Part shown: piece by piece, positions 34,260 to 43,355 of the stretch | How the letters are laid out: every line of letters begins with the position of its first letter | Numbering within the stretch: position 1 is the stretch's first letter | Assembly (NCBI GenBank): GCA_021234155.1 | Contig: JAJEKV010000001.1 | Coordinates: 24,973,189-25,037,188, forward strand | Reading direction: 5' to 3' | DNA: 64,000 nt | Source of the DNA: Isoetes taiwanensis | Taxonomy: Eukaryota > Streptophyta > Lycopodiopsida > Isoetales > Isoetaceae | Position numbers and translations under genes: made by a program | Notes under the pieces: model-generated | Told to the model about the DNA's origin: nothing | The model's input: the letters and a program-made list of their open reading frames with translations, nothing else | Databases searched by the model: none

Positions 34260-35793
34260 TCATGACCTCAAAAAGAGCGTTGGCTTTATCCATCTTGCTT
34301 GCTCTAAGAAGATCGACATCCCCTTTTAGTCAACATGGTGGGCCTCATCTAGTTTGTTGGCTTTGCACAGTCCATTTATAAGTGAGCTGTAGGTAAACAA
34401 CATTTGCTATGCAGCCCCTTAATCATGTCTACAAAACGAGCGTTGGCTTCATCCATCTTGCTTGCTTGACAAAGACCGTCTATAAGACAACTATAAGACA
34501 GCTGTAAGTGACAATATTTGAAGACATCCCCTTGTTAATCATATCTTCAACAACATTAAAAGCGCCATCTAGTTTGTTGGCTTTGCAGAATCCCTCTAAA
34601 AGAGAGCTATAGTTGAACATCTGGTGTGCAACCCCTTGTATGATGCCCTCAAAAAGAGTTAAAAATAAAGGCAACTGTAAGTAACAACATCTGGAAGATC
34701 TCCCCTTGTAACCATATCTTCAACAAAATTTGTGGACCTCATCTAGTTTGTTGGTTTTGGAGAGTCCGTTTACAAAACAGTTGTAGCTGATAACATCTAG
34801 CATGCAGCCCTTTGTAATCATGACCACAAAAGGAGCATGGGCTTCCATATTGTTTCCTTTCGAAATGCCAATTATAAGGCAAATGTAGGTAACAACATTT
34901 GGGAGACATCCCCTCTTAATCATATCTTCGACAACACTAAATGCCTCATCTAGTTTGATGGCTTTGCAATGTCCATCTACAACACAACTATAGGTGATAA
35001 CACCTGGCTTGCAGCCCCTTGGTATCATGCTTTACAAAGACCATCTATAAGGCAATTGTAAGTATCATCTAGAAGACATCCCCTTTTAATCGTATCTTCG
35101 AAAAACATCATGGGCCTCATCGAGTTTGTTGGTTTTGCAGAGCCCATTTATAAGTGAGCTGTAGATGACAGCATCTGGTATGCAGCCCTTTGTACTCATC
35201 TCCTCAGAAACCTTGTATTCATCTCCTCAAAAAGAGCTTTGCCGTCATCCATTTTGTTTGCTTTACAAAGACCACCTATAAGGCAATTATAAGTGACCAC
35301 ATTTGGAAGGCATCCCTTTTTAATCATATCTTCCAAAACATCATGGGCCTCATCTACTTTGTTGGCTTTGCAGAGTCTTTCTAATCATATCTTCAATAAG
35401 ATTGTGGGCCTCGTCTAGTTTGTTGACTTTGCAGAGTCCATCTACAAGAGAGTTGTAGGTAACAACATTCGGCATGCAGCCCCTCAAAATCATGTCCTCA
35501 AAAAGAGCATAGGCTTTATCTATCTTGCTTGCTTTACAAAGACCATATATAAGTGAGCTGTAGGTGACAGCATCCGGAATGCAGTTCCTCAAAATCATGT
35601 TCTCAAAAAGAGCGTGGGCTTTATCCATCTTGCCTGCTTTACAAAGACCATCTATAAGTGAGCTGTAGGTGACATTCGGCCCTCAAAATCATGTCCTCAA
35701 AAAGAGCGTGGGCTTTATCCGTCTTGCTTGCTTTACAAAGACCATCTATAAGTTAGCTGTAAGTGACAACATCTGGTATGCAGCCCCTTCTAA
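34260..35793 (-). pseudogene. Decayed C-terminal PPR repeats of the downstream PPR gene
   Basis: PPR units continue past the stop of the 702-residue ORF but in broken frames. 35628-35350 encodes two near-identical young repeats (MILRNCIPDAVTYSSLIY and similar). 35028-34720 encodes older, divergent units (GCKPGVITYSCVVDGHCK, GCLPNVVTYICLIIG). A further unit with SSNIVTYSCLIV lies near 34500. Damage includes loss of one A in a five-A run near 35805, a TCA-to-TAA change near 35755, and 8 bp and 3 bp deletions near 35680. Several independent lesions argue for genuine decay and not one sequencing error. Confidence 0.85.
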
Positions 35794-37902
35794 TCATGTC
35801 CTCAAAAGAGTGTGGGCTTTATCCATGTTGCTTGCTTTACAAAGTCCATCTACAAGAGAGTTGTAGGTGACAACATTCGGCATGCAGCCCCTCAAAATCA
35901 TGTCCTCAAAAAGAGCGTGGGCTTTATCTATCTTGCTTGCTTTACAAAGACCATCTATGAGTGAGCTGTAGGTGACAACATCCGGAATGCAGTTCCTCAA
36001 AATCATGTTCTCAAAAAGAGCGTGGGCTTTATCCATCTTGCCTGCTTTACAAAGACCATCTATAAGTGAGCTGTAGGTGACAACATACGGAATGCAGCCC
36101 CTCAAAATCATGTCCTCAAAAAGAGCGTGGGCTTTATCCATCTTGCTTGCTTTACAAAGACCATCTATGAGTGAGCTGTAGGTGACAACATTCGGCATGC
36201 AGCCCCTCAAAATCATGTCCTCAAAAAGAGCGTGGGCTTTATCTATCTTGCTTGCTTTACAAAGACCATATATAAGTGAGCTGTAGGTGACAGCATCCGG
36301 AATGCAGTTCCTCAAAATCATGTTCTCAAAAAGAGCGTGGGCTTTATCCATCTTGTCTGCTTTACAAAGACCATCTATAAGTGAGCTGTAGGTGACAACA
36401 TTCGGCATGCAGCCCCTCAAAATCATGTCCTCAAAAAGAGCGTGGGCTTTATCCGTCTTGCTTGCTTTACAAAGACCATCTATTAGTGAGCTGTAGGTGA
36501 CAACATCTGGTATGCAGCCCCTTCTAATCATGTCCTCAAAAAGAGCGTGGGCTTTATCCATGTTGCTTGCTTTACAAAGTCCATCTACAAGAGAGTTGTA
36601 GGTGACAACATTCGGCATGCAGCCCCTCAAAATCATGTCCTCAAAAAGAGCGTGGGCTTTATCCATCTTGCTTGCTTTACAAAGACCATCTATAAGTGAG
36701 CTGTAGGTGACAACATTCGGCATGCAGCCCCTCAAAATCATGTTTTCAAAAAGAGCGTGGGCTTCATCCATCTTGCTTGCTTTACAAAGACCATCTATAA
36801 GTGAGCTGTAGGTGACAGCATCCGGAATGCAGTTCCTCAAAATCATGTTCTCAAAAAGAGCGTGGGCTTTATCCATCTTGCCTGCTTTACAAAGACCATC
36901 TATAAGTGAGCTGTAGGTGACAACATTCGGCATGCAGCCCCTCAAAATCATGTCCTCAAAAAGAGCGTGGGCTTTATCCGTCTTGCTCGCTTTACAAAGA
37001 CCATCTATAAGTGAGCTGTAGGTGACAACATCTGGTATGCAGCCCCTTCTAATCATGTCCTCAAAAAGAGCGTGGGCTTTATCCATCTTGCTTGCTTTAC
37101 AAAGACCATGCATAAGGCAATTGTAAGTAACAACATCTGGAAGACATCCCCTTGAATTCATATCTTCAACAACAGTAAACGCCGCATCTAGCTTGTTGGC
37201 TTTGCAGAGTCCATCTACAATACAGTTATAGGTGACAATGTTTGGCAAGCATTCTCTTACACGCATCTCATTAAGAAGAGCATAAGCCTGATCAATCATT
37301 TTGGCTTTTGAAAAGCCATTGATGATAAAAGTGTAGGTAACAACATCTGGTTGGTATCCTCGTGCAACCATCAAGTCCAGCAAATGACAAGCTTCTTCTA
37401 GTTTATTTGTTCTGCAGAGTGCATGGATTACTAGATTGTATCCTTTCACATCAGCACATCCTATCTTTTCCATTTTCTCCAATAAAACATTGGCCCGATC
37501 CACGAGCCCCAACTTGCACAGAGCTGTAATAACTGGTTTATAAGTATGAAAATCTGCATTGCACGCTTTCTTGGACATTTCATCAAAACACTGAATAGCC
37601 TCCTTAAATCTCCAGGCCTTAACAAATAACTGGATGAGACAATTATAGGAAAAAGTGTCGTGTGAAAATCCAGGCTTTGATCCAACCCACTTGAAGAAAA
37701 GCAATGCAGAATCACACCTTTCAGCCTTCGTATTTTGCAATGTTTTTCCAACAACCTGAGGCGTTGGAAGTGGTCCCTCGTATTGTCTCAGTGCCTGTAT
37801 TAACTCTTTACCATGGCTCTTATGCAAAATATCATGTAAAAATTGGGAGACGGTTCTTCTTGCCATCAATACAGATCGAGGCAACGGGATATTATGACCC
37901 AT
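35794..37902 (-). CDS. P-class pentatricopeptide repeat protein, about 17 repeats
   Basis: A 702-residue intronless ORF. M1 or M13 (MARRTVSQFLHDIL) could begin an organellar targeting sequence; M13 gives the more basic, amphipathic start. Canonical 35-residue PPR units run from about residue 81 to the end, starting with older divergent ones (SYNCLIQLFVKAWRFKEA). From about residue 255 come 12-13 near-identical units of the type VVTYSSLIDGLCKASKMDKA. P-class proteins of this shape bind organellar RNA one base per repeat. Residues 5/35 of successive units, in ..VVTYN/S.. numbering, give N/D, T/N, N/D, N/D, S/N, S/D, S/N, S/N, N/D, S/N, S/D, S/N, S/Y, S/D, S/N. The frame ends abruptly in DKAHTLLRT after a one-base loss, so the C-terminus is truncated relative to the ancestral gene. 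Confidence 0.88.
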   Translation of the reverse strand: MGHNIPLPRSVLMARRTVSQFLHDILHKSHGKELIQALRQYEGPLPTPQVVGKTLQNTKAERCDSALLFFKWVGSKPGFSHDTFSYNCLIQLFVKAWRFKEAIQCFDEMSKKACNADFHTYKPVITALCKLGLVDRANVLLEKMEKIGCADVKGYNLVIHALCRTNKLEEACHLLDLMVARGYQPDVVTYTFIINGFSKAKMIDQAYALLNEMRVRECLPNIVTYNCIVDGLCKANKLDAAFTVVEDMNSRGCLPDVVTYNCLMHGLCKASKMDKAHALFEDMIRRGCIPDVVTYSSLIDGLCKASKTDKAHALFEDMILRGCMPNVVTYSSLIDGLCKAGKMDKAHALFENMILRNCIPDAVTYSSLIDGLCKASKMDEAHALFENMILRGCMPNVVTYSSLIDGLCKASKMDKAHALFEDMILRGCMPNVVTYNSLVDGLCKASNMDKAHALFEDMIRRGCIPDVVTYSSLIDGLCKASKTDKAHALFEDMILRGCMPNVVTYSSLIDGLCKADKMDKAHALFENMILRNCIPDAVTYSSLIYGLCKASKIDKAHALFEDMILRGCMPNVVTYSSLIDGLCKASKMDKAHALFEDMILRGCIPYVVTYSSLIDGLCKAGKMDKAHALFENMILRNCIPDVVTYSSLIDGLCKASKIDKAHALFEDMILRGCMPNVVTYNSLVDGLCKASNMDKAHTLLRT

Positions 37903-38093
37903 TGTAGGACTTAAGCCATAGACTGTAACAAGAAGTGCGCTCCCGTATCATCTGAGGTCATGCAATTGGGATTTATATAGACCGCACAAGTCCAAGTCCA
38001 ACTCATTCATAACCTAGAAACAAAACTCTCTTCTTGCCAAAAACGATGTCTAATACTTAGTATAACATACATATACCAATTGGAATACCATGG
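37903..38093. promoter_or_regulatory. PPR gene 5' flank
   Basis: The immediate upstream region of the minus-strand PPR gene. 'gggatttatatagaccgc' at about 37967 contains TATATA on the opposite strand at a plausible promoter distance (about 65 bp from the ATG). Its use is unproven. Confidence 0.35.
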
Positions 38094-38155
38094 AGGCTTT
38101 CTTGTAAATTGTGTGGGAAATTGGCCAATTTCCCACATAATTTACAAGAAAGCCT
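38094..38155. repeat. 62 bp near-perfect palindrome
   Basis: Two 31 bp arms meet with no spacer. Arm 1 starts AGGCTTTCTTGTAAATTG and arm 2 ends TTTACAAGAAAGCCT. 30 of 31 positions pair. The arm motif recurs in reverse at about 38165-38195 and forward at about 38634-38660 and 38660-38680. Confidence 0.9.
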
Positions 38156-38241
38156 TGTGCAATTTCCCACACAATTTACAAGAAAGCCTTGTGCAACACA
38201 ATGGGAAGTTGTTTTGCAAAATGTGCGAGGCTTTCTTGTAT

Positions 38242-38363
38242 ACAAGAATGACAATTTACATGCCATTCCTGGCATGTCAAGAATGCGATGTGAGCCTTGT
38301 TGACATGCTAGGAACATCGCCCTATTGACATGACAGAAATGGCATGTAAATTGTCATTCTTGT
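38242..38363. repeat. Long hairpin with 26 bp perfect arms
   Basis: Arms at 38242-38267 and 38338-38363 (ACAAGAATGACAATTTACAT and its complement, continuing to GCCATT) are perfectly complementary. The 70 bp loop contains a further inverted pair (GCATGTCAA and TTGACATGC). It could be a MITE remnant or a foldback RNA precursor. Confidence 0.9.
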
Positions 38364-38899
38364 GACGTGAAAATTGGTTTAGGCGCAATTCAGTGGCCAG
38401 AATGTCGGGTAGAATCGTGGAATGTTAAGTAAACGCACAAAACATCAGGCAAACTCGCAGAATCGTCGAATAAAATCTCTGACTTCTATGTTTTCTTTCT
38501 TTTTTTTTAGTAACTTTTCAGGAAAGTAAATGATCCACGTGACAGGGCATGATAGGCGGATAGGAGTGAATTGCACCTAACATGTCTTTATGTAAATTCT
38601 GAGGGAAATTGAGCATGCGCAACAATAATGGCAGGCTTTCTTGTAAATTGTGTGGGAAGTCTTTCTTGTAAATTATCTGGGGAATTAGCCATGTGCAACA
38701 TTGCTGATTAGGACCTGCCTCCAATCACCTTACATTATATGCACTCTAGGCGGTGCCTCGAGCTCGAGACCTATTTATACTAGACTAAATTGCTAAACAG
38801 ATAGCCATCTTCATAACTAGTCTAGTATCAAGAACATTGTCTCTTGCACTAGGCTTTTGAGCTAGCTCAATTGCATCTAGTCTCGCATAACTTGTCACC
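38364..38899. other. Non-coding region with repeat motif copies
   Basis: Two direct copies of 'tttcttgtaaattrtstggg' at about 38639-38680 repeat the palindrome arm. Nothing else recognised before the LINE relic begins. Confidence 0.5.
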
Positions 38900-39025
38900 T
38901 ATTTAACCAAGGATACCAGCAGGCGACAAAAACCTTGTTCAGAACTATCGAACCATTATGGTTAGTGGCATTATGGCAAAGCTTTTTGGATCAGTATTTG
39001 AAAAGAAGACCAGTGAATGGGCAGA
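38900..39025 (+). pseudogene. LINE pol relic, left piece
   Basis: Encodes AGDKNLVQNYRTIMVSGIMA then KLFGSVFEKKTSEWA, the region just before RT motif 1 of a LINE. It is cut after the Trp-Ala codons by the Gypsy element. Reading resumes at 58344 with EKHDKRALGQTGFKKNHSTL, so the two pieces were one gene. Confidence 0.88.
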
Positions 39026-40668
39026 TGTGACGTTCCAGGGCAATATAGCCATAAATACGTATATTCCTAGACCCGTCACTATACAAGTCTACCCTTGTAG
39101 CCTTGTATACCTTAGGAAGTGGCAATGGGTGCACATCTAAGTTAAATGCTTAACTTAGATAACCTTAGGATAAGGCCCATTTCCACATGGCCTTATCCCA
39201 TTGGGCAACCGCCACACGGCCCCACCCCATTGGCGCCACGTGGCATCCCATGTGGACCCTAACTTATATTAGCACAAACCCTAACCCTAGACCTCTTTTC
39301 CTGACCCTAGCACCCTGAGACTCATCTACGCACTCGAAACTCCGTTTCGAGCACCGTTTATTGTGGCATAGGCTAGTGCAACAGCCCCCGGAGTGTGGAT
39401 TCGATCTTGGAGCAAGTGCAGCTTCGACCAATTCGAAGACCATGGAGACGCCAGGGTTTGGAGGGAGTGCTTCTAGAGCAGGTATGTAGAGTAGTGCTCT
39501 TGGTAGATCATCTGGAAGTTAGCACTCCAGATTGGTTAGTATTTCGTATCTAGAGTAGAGCCATCCTAGAACCCTTATTCAACATCTTGAACCCTAATCA
39601 AGGAACCCTAACTGTAAGTTAGATATGTATGATTAGGTTAAGATGTTCTTATTATGATTATCATGATATGATGCTATGTGATGTTGGTTGATCATGTTTG
39701 CTCCTCTTGATATTGGGAAGGGGGGTAGAGACCTAGGGCCATATGTAGTATGCTCCTAGTTTAGATCCCTTAGTTCCTATTAGATGCGGCCTGTGCATAA
39801 GAGCCCACCGGGCTATTGGGGCTACGATGCGACTCAGCACTACACAACGGGGCTAGAGGCAATACAGATGGGGGATCCCTGCTGAGCGTGGCTACTGGGG
39901 ATCCCATAGCGGGCTAGGCCTATGGTCGGTCACTTTGTGTGGGTCGGGCATGGGTCCGACACCTCTTGGGGCAATGGTGTCGCCCTGCCTCTCAGGAGTT
40001 GCAAGTGTTGGCTTGGCTCCTGTTTTGGGGGGTTAAGTCGAGTACGAATCGTGTGTCGCCACGATTCTCTAGCCGCCCGTGGAACCTGTAGACCCCGGGA
40101 AGGGGAGATGCAACCCTTCCTGCCTCGACGGACCGGGGAGATGCAACCTGGAGTAGTCCCGATGGGTGATACCATGGGATTGCGTATCCGGAAGGCTAGA
40201 GTCATGTTAGAGCCCGATCTAGCTCATTCTGCAAAGTATGCACAGGAGGGGCGGATGGAGTGGTCAACCCTAGCCATTGTCTATAGCCAGCCCCGCCATT
40301 GTTATGACTCGGTCTGCTCTATCTTGAGGCCTAGCTGGTCAGTCATCCTCCTTATGAGTCGGAGCCATGGGTAGGAGCTCTCATGTTTTTATGGCATATG
40401 ATTATCTTCTTTGTAGTTGTGGATGTGTGGATGGGCTACTTCGAGGTAGTATGATGTATTGTTATTGCTAGTTCTGACGTTGTGTATGCTTCCGCTGTGA
40501 TAGGAGCCCATAGGGGAAGGGCACGCAAGACACCTTCGTGCCCCCTTCCCGCACTAGAGTCATCTCAGAGTGCGGGATAGACGGAGGGCCCGTGCGGTCG
40601 AGGACCGAATGGGGGATTTCCTGCGGAGTGTACGGCCGGGCGCCGTATATTTAGCAGGGAACGTCACA
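39026..40668 (+). repeat. Gypsy 5' LTR
   Basis: 1,643 bp. It is almost identical to 50725-51535 plus 57527-58343. The main difference is a short deletion in the 3' copy near 57673 ('gcctctcaggagttg' absent). High similarity implies a fairly recent insertion. Confidence 0.95.
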
Positions 40669-40670
40669 AG

Positions 40671-40682
40671 GGTATCAGAGCG
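40671..40682 (+). promoter_or_regulatory. Gypsy primer-binding site
   Basis: GGTATCAGAGCG two bases after the LTR is a near match to the complement of initiator tRNA-Met (TGGTATCAGAGC). Confidence 0.8.
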
Positions 40683-41252
40683 ATGTTCTTGGTTGACCAG
40701 GAACTAGCACTGATCATGTCCCTAAAAGTAGTCTAACAGGCTTAATAGAGTGTGAAATGAAAAATTTCCACTATGGAACCTCGAAAATAGGGAAAAAAAT
40801 TTCTCCTAGGTAGTGGGTCCGTAAGAATAGGCTAAGTTGTTAGATGAGGAAGAGAATGAGTCAAATTAACATTCTAGTAAAATTGGAATGGAAATTATGC
40901 ATCAGCATCAGATTTCACCTAAAATGGGTCGAAGAATCATGCCAATCTGAGACCTGGGTAAAAAATGGCGCAAATTCATAATTAACCCTTCAAACCATTA
41001 GGAAAAATTCGAAATTATAGTATAATATGGTATTAAGTACATCTATTAATAATTAAGCATATATTGATAATTAGCTATATTGGAGTAATTAATGGGGGGG
41101 CTAATTATTAGACCTATTAATGGCAGGGGAATATTCCCTAGAGCATCTTCCTTTTTAAATATCTTCTTGCCACCTCATTTCCCCCCAACCTTGCCTACAC
41201 ACCTTCTCTCTCTTGATCAGCCTTACGTCATCAGTTTCCCTATCCGTAAGAT
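40683..41252 (+). other. Gypsy leader, non-coding
   Basis: 570 bp of AT-rich leader. It contains a G-run followed by 'ctaattattagacctattaa' (about 41093-41120) and a weak TATA-like 'tttttaaatatc' at about 41151, roughly 100 bp ahead of the H3-like ORF. Confidence 0.45.
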
Positions 41253-42386
41253 ATGGCGAGAATGAAACAAACATACAAGAAGTGTAGCCCAAGGCAGACC
41301 CCCTCGATGGCGGTGGTAGCAGCTGGAGGTCACGGCAAACAGATCCCAGAGCACCTGCGACCAGGGCGGAAGGAAGAGCCGTCTTCTTCAACAGATGAAA
41401 CCTTCCATGCGTCGCAGGAGGAGCCCAGAGCAGCTCATCATCGGTGGGGACTCAGCGAACCGACGAAACCCGTCACCTTGGCCCTCTATCCGAGGGGGAG
41501 GAGGAGCACCAGGAGGAGGGAGACTAGGAGCAGCAGCAGACCCAGCAGCAGCAAGACCAGCCCCAGCAGGATCAGCAGACAGCCCCTTCTTCAAGCAAAA
41601 AGAAGAAGGGGAAGGAGAAAGTGATTGAGTGGCCAGAGGAGACGGCAGCCCGGAAGAAAAGGGAGAGGGAGCAGAAGGAGAAGGAGAGGAGGAAGAAGGC
41701 GAGGAGGGACAAGCCACGGGGCACCGTCACTATCGAAGAACCTCGCCCACGCGAGGATGAGGAGGTCATGGAGGAGGAAGAGGAGGAGGAGAATGCAGAG
41801 GAGGAGCACGAGCAGGACGTTGGGGAACCTTCAGACCCCAACGCATGCCCACCCTACCCTAAGTGGCCCAAGCCACCTAAGGTAGTGAAGAAGCAGAAGG
41901 TGGGCGAGCGCGAATTCACGCTCCGGCAGGATCGGGAATTTAAGCGCAGGATGAAGGTGTACCAGGAGTACCTCTGTCGCTGGACGAGGTACAATGAGTG
42001 GTACTGTAAGCAGAACCTGAAGAAGTTCGTGAAGGGGGGAACCAGCCCAAGCCGCCGCCACCCAGGCCGGAGAAGCCAAAGAAGATCCACCACGGACCTA
42101 ACTCCCAGCACGCTCGGGTGTTTAGGGAGATTAAGCACTTTCAACAGTGTACGAATCTCCTAATAAGGAAGGCGTCATTCGAACACCTTCTTCGTGAAGT
42201 GATGTAGGAGTTCCAGACGGACTATAGGGTCACACCCCTAACCACCTGGGCCCTGCAAGAAGCAGCAGAGGCAGAGCTGATTCAGCTCTTTGAAGTAGGA
42301 AATCTTTGCGCCATCCACGCCAAGCGGGTAACCGTATGCCCAAGGACCTGCATTTGGCGCGGAGGATCCGCAAAGAGAGGCCCTAA
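41253..42386 (+). pseudogene. Histone H3-like protein encoded by the Gypsy element (damaged copy)
   Basis: The start MARMKQTYKKCSPRQTP parallels the histone H3 tail (MARTKQTARKS). A long low-complexity linker follows (Gln-rich; the basic SSSKKKKGKEKV; KKREREQKEKERRKKARR; an acidic Glu run; then PYPKWPKPPKVVKK). From about 42118 comes the H3 fold: REIKHFQQCTNLLIRK (alpha-N), FEHLLREV (alpha 1), [17 protein letters not shown] (alpha 2), [11 protein letters not shown], and in a shifted frame [15 protein letters not shown] before TAA at 42384-42386. Each block aligns in order with the H3 helices, to the normal H3 C-terminus. Lesions are frameshifts near 41490, 42036 and 42333, a TAG near 41510 in the linker frame, and a TAG in place of CAG (the H3 Gln in the alpha 1 region) at 42208. 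The role is unknown; loading into nucleosomes at insertion sites is inference. Confidence 0.85.
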
Positions 42387-42604
42387 GGCCTCAAATTTTG
42401 TAATTATCCTAAAATTAAAGTTTTTCAGTGTAATTAACCTTTCTTCATATATATAAGTTTCTTTCTTCTCTGTAAATTGATTGTATTATGGTATGAAAAT
42501 GTAATTAAATAAGCTAGATTGTAGTACAATTTTTTGTATAAAGCTTAAAATGCTTGTAATAGATTAAGTAGCATAGGTCCCAGCACAAGAAAATCAATTT
42601 TGGT

Positions 42605-43070
42605 TCAAAAATCGGCCAAACCGGGTCGATCCGCGCAAAATCGACCTGCGTTCGCGACGTAGAGCGCTTTTGCGTGAATCAACCCGGGTACCAGGATTTA
42701 GGACAACAATGATTGAAAATTTGTGCTAAAACATAGTAAATTGCTTAGAATTTGCCTAGGAACCCAGTTTAGAAGTCAATTTCAGCAAAGAATCATCTAA
42801 GAATGCCAATCGGGTCGATCCGCGCAAAATGCGTCTCCATTCGCGACGCAAGGCCAAATTGCGCGAATCAACCCGATTAGCCCAAATTGACACTTTTAGA
42901 TGTCCATTTTGCTTGAAACAAGTTGTTAGCTAGATTAGAACCCACCCAAATAGCCATGTTAGCATCTTACAACCCCTTGAAATGTCTAATCATCTCCCAA
43001 ATCGGCCAAACGGGGATGATCCGCGCAAAATCGCCCTGCGTTCGCAACGCAGAATCCGGGTTGACCCTTT
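42605..43070 (+). repeat. Three structured GC-rich repeats, about 195 bp apart
   Basis: Copies lie at about 42621-42688, 42811-42875 and 43011-43067. Each has CGGGTCGATCCGCGCAAAA or a variant, then a small inverted motif around TGCGTTCGCGACGCA. The first two then have TTGCGCGAATCAACCCG, which is the inverse of the first block, so each can fold into a nested hairpin. The third has a shortened right arm (CCGGGTTGACCC). The intervening sequence is also loosely repeated. Confidence 0.75.
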
Positions 43071-43238
43071 TGGCTTGGATTGGCCAAATTTGACCCAACA
43101 AACTGCCATGTAGTGTTTCTTGCCTTGTTTTGCTTAGATTTGCACTTCATGGTAGCTCATTTGGACATCCATAGCCTTAGAACAAAAGTTTGTTCCATCA
43201 AGAACCCTTGTGCATGGAACCCGAGGCAAACCATAGTC

Positions 43239-43245
43239 TATAAAA
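43239..43245 (+). promoter_or_regulatory. TATA box before the second pre-gag ORF
   Basis: TATAAAAGGGG about 115 bp upstream of the ATG at 43356, followed by a pyrimidine-rich leader. This suggests an internal promoter independent of the LTR. Confidence 0.55.
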
Positions 43246-43355
43246 GGGGCCTCATTTGCCATTTCCCCTTCACCAGAACTGCTCTTGTCATTTTAGGCGA
43301 TTTTTCAAGCTCTCATCAATCTTTCCAAGCCATTTTCTATACCTATCTCTGCTCA

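Noticed and set aside
35190-35866. Plus-strand ORFs opposite the PPR array
   Set aside because: Antisense of PPR repeats; no independent support.
35350-37200. CRISPR-like regular direct repeats of about 105 bp
   Set aside because: These are tandem PPR-coding units without spacers, in a plant genome.
38109-38328. Short ORFs through the palindromes upstream of the PPR gene
   Set aside because: Their repeated peptides arise only from the inverted repeats.
39922-40374. 150-residue ORF in the Gypsy 5' LTR, and the similar frame at 57629-58030
   Set aside because: Lies wholly in LTR sequence with no family resemblance. The two copies differ by frame-changing indels, and the open frame reflects GC-rich composition.
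41388-41841. Several overlapping minus-strand and alternative-frame ORFs rich in Ser, Leu or Arg
   Set aside because: Shadows of the low-complexity GAG/GGA linker of the H3-like frame.
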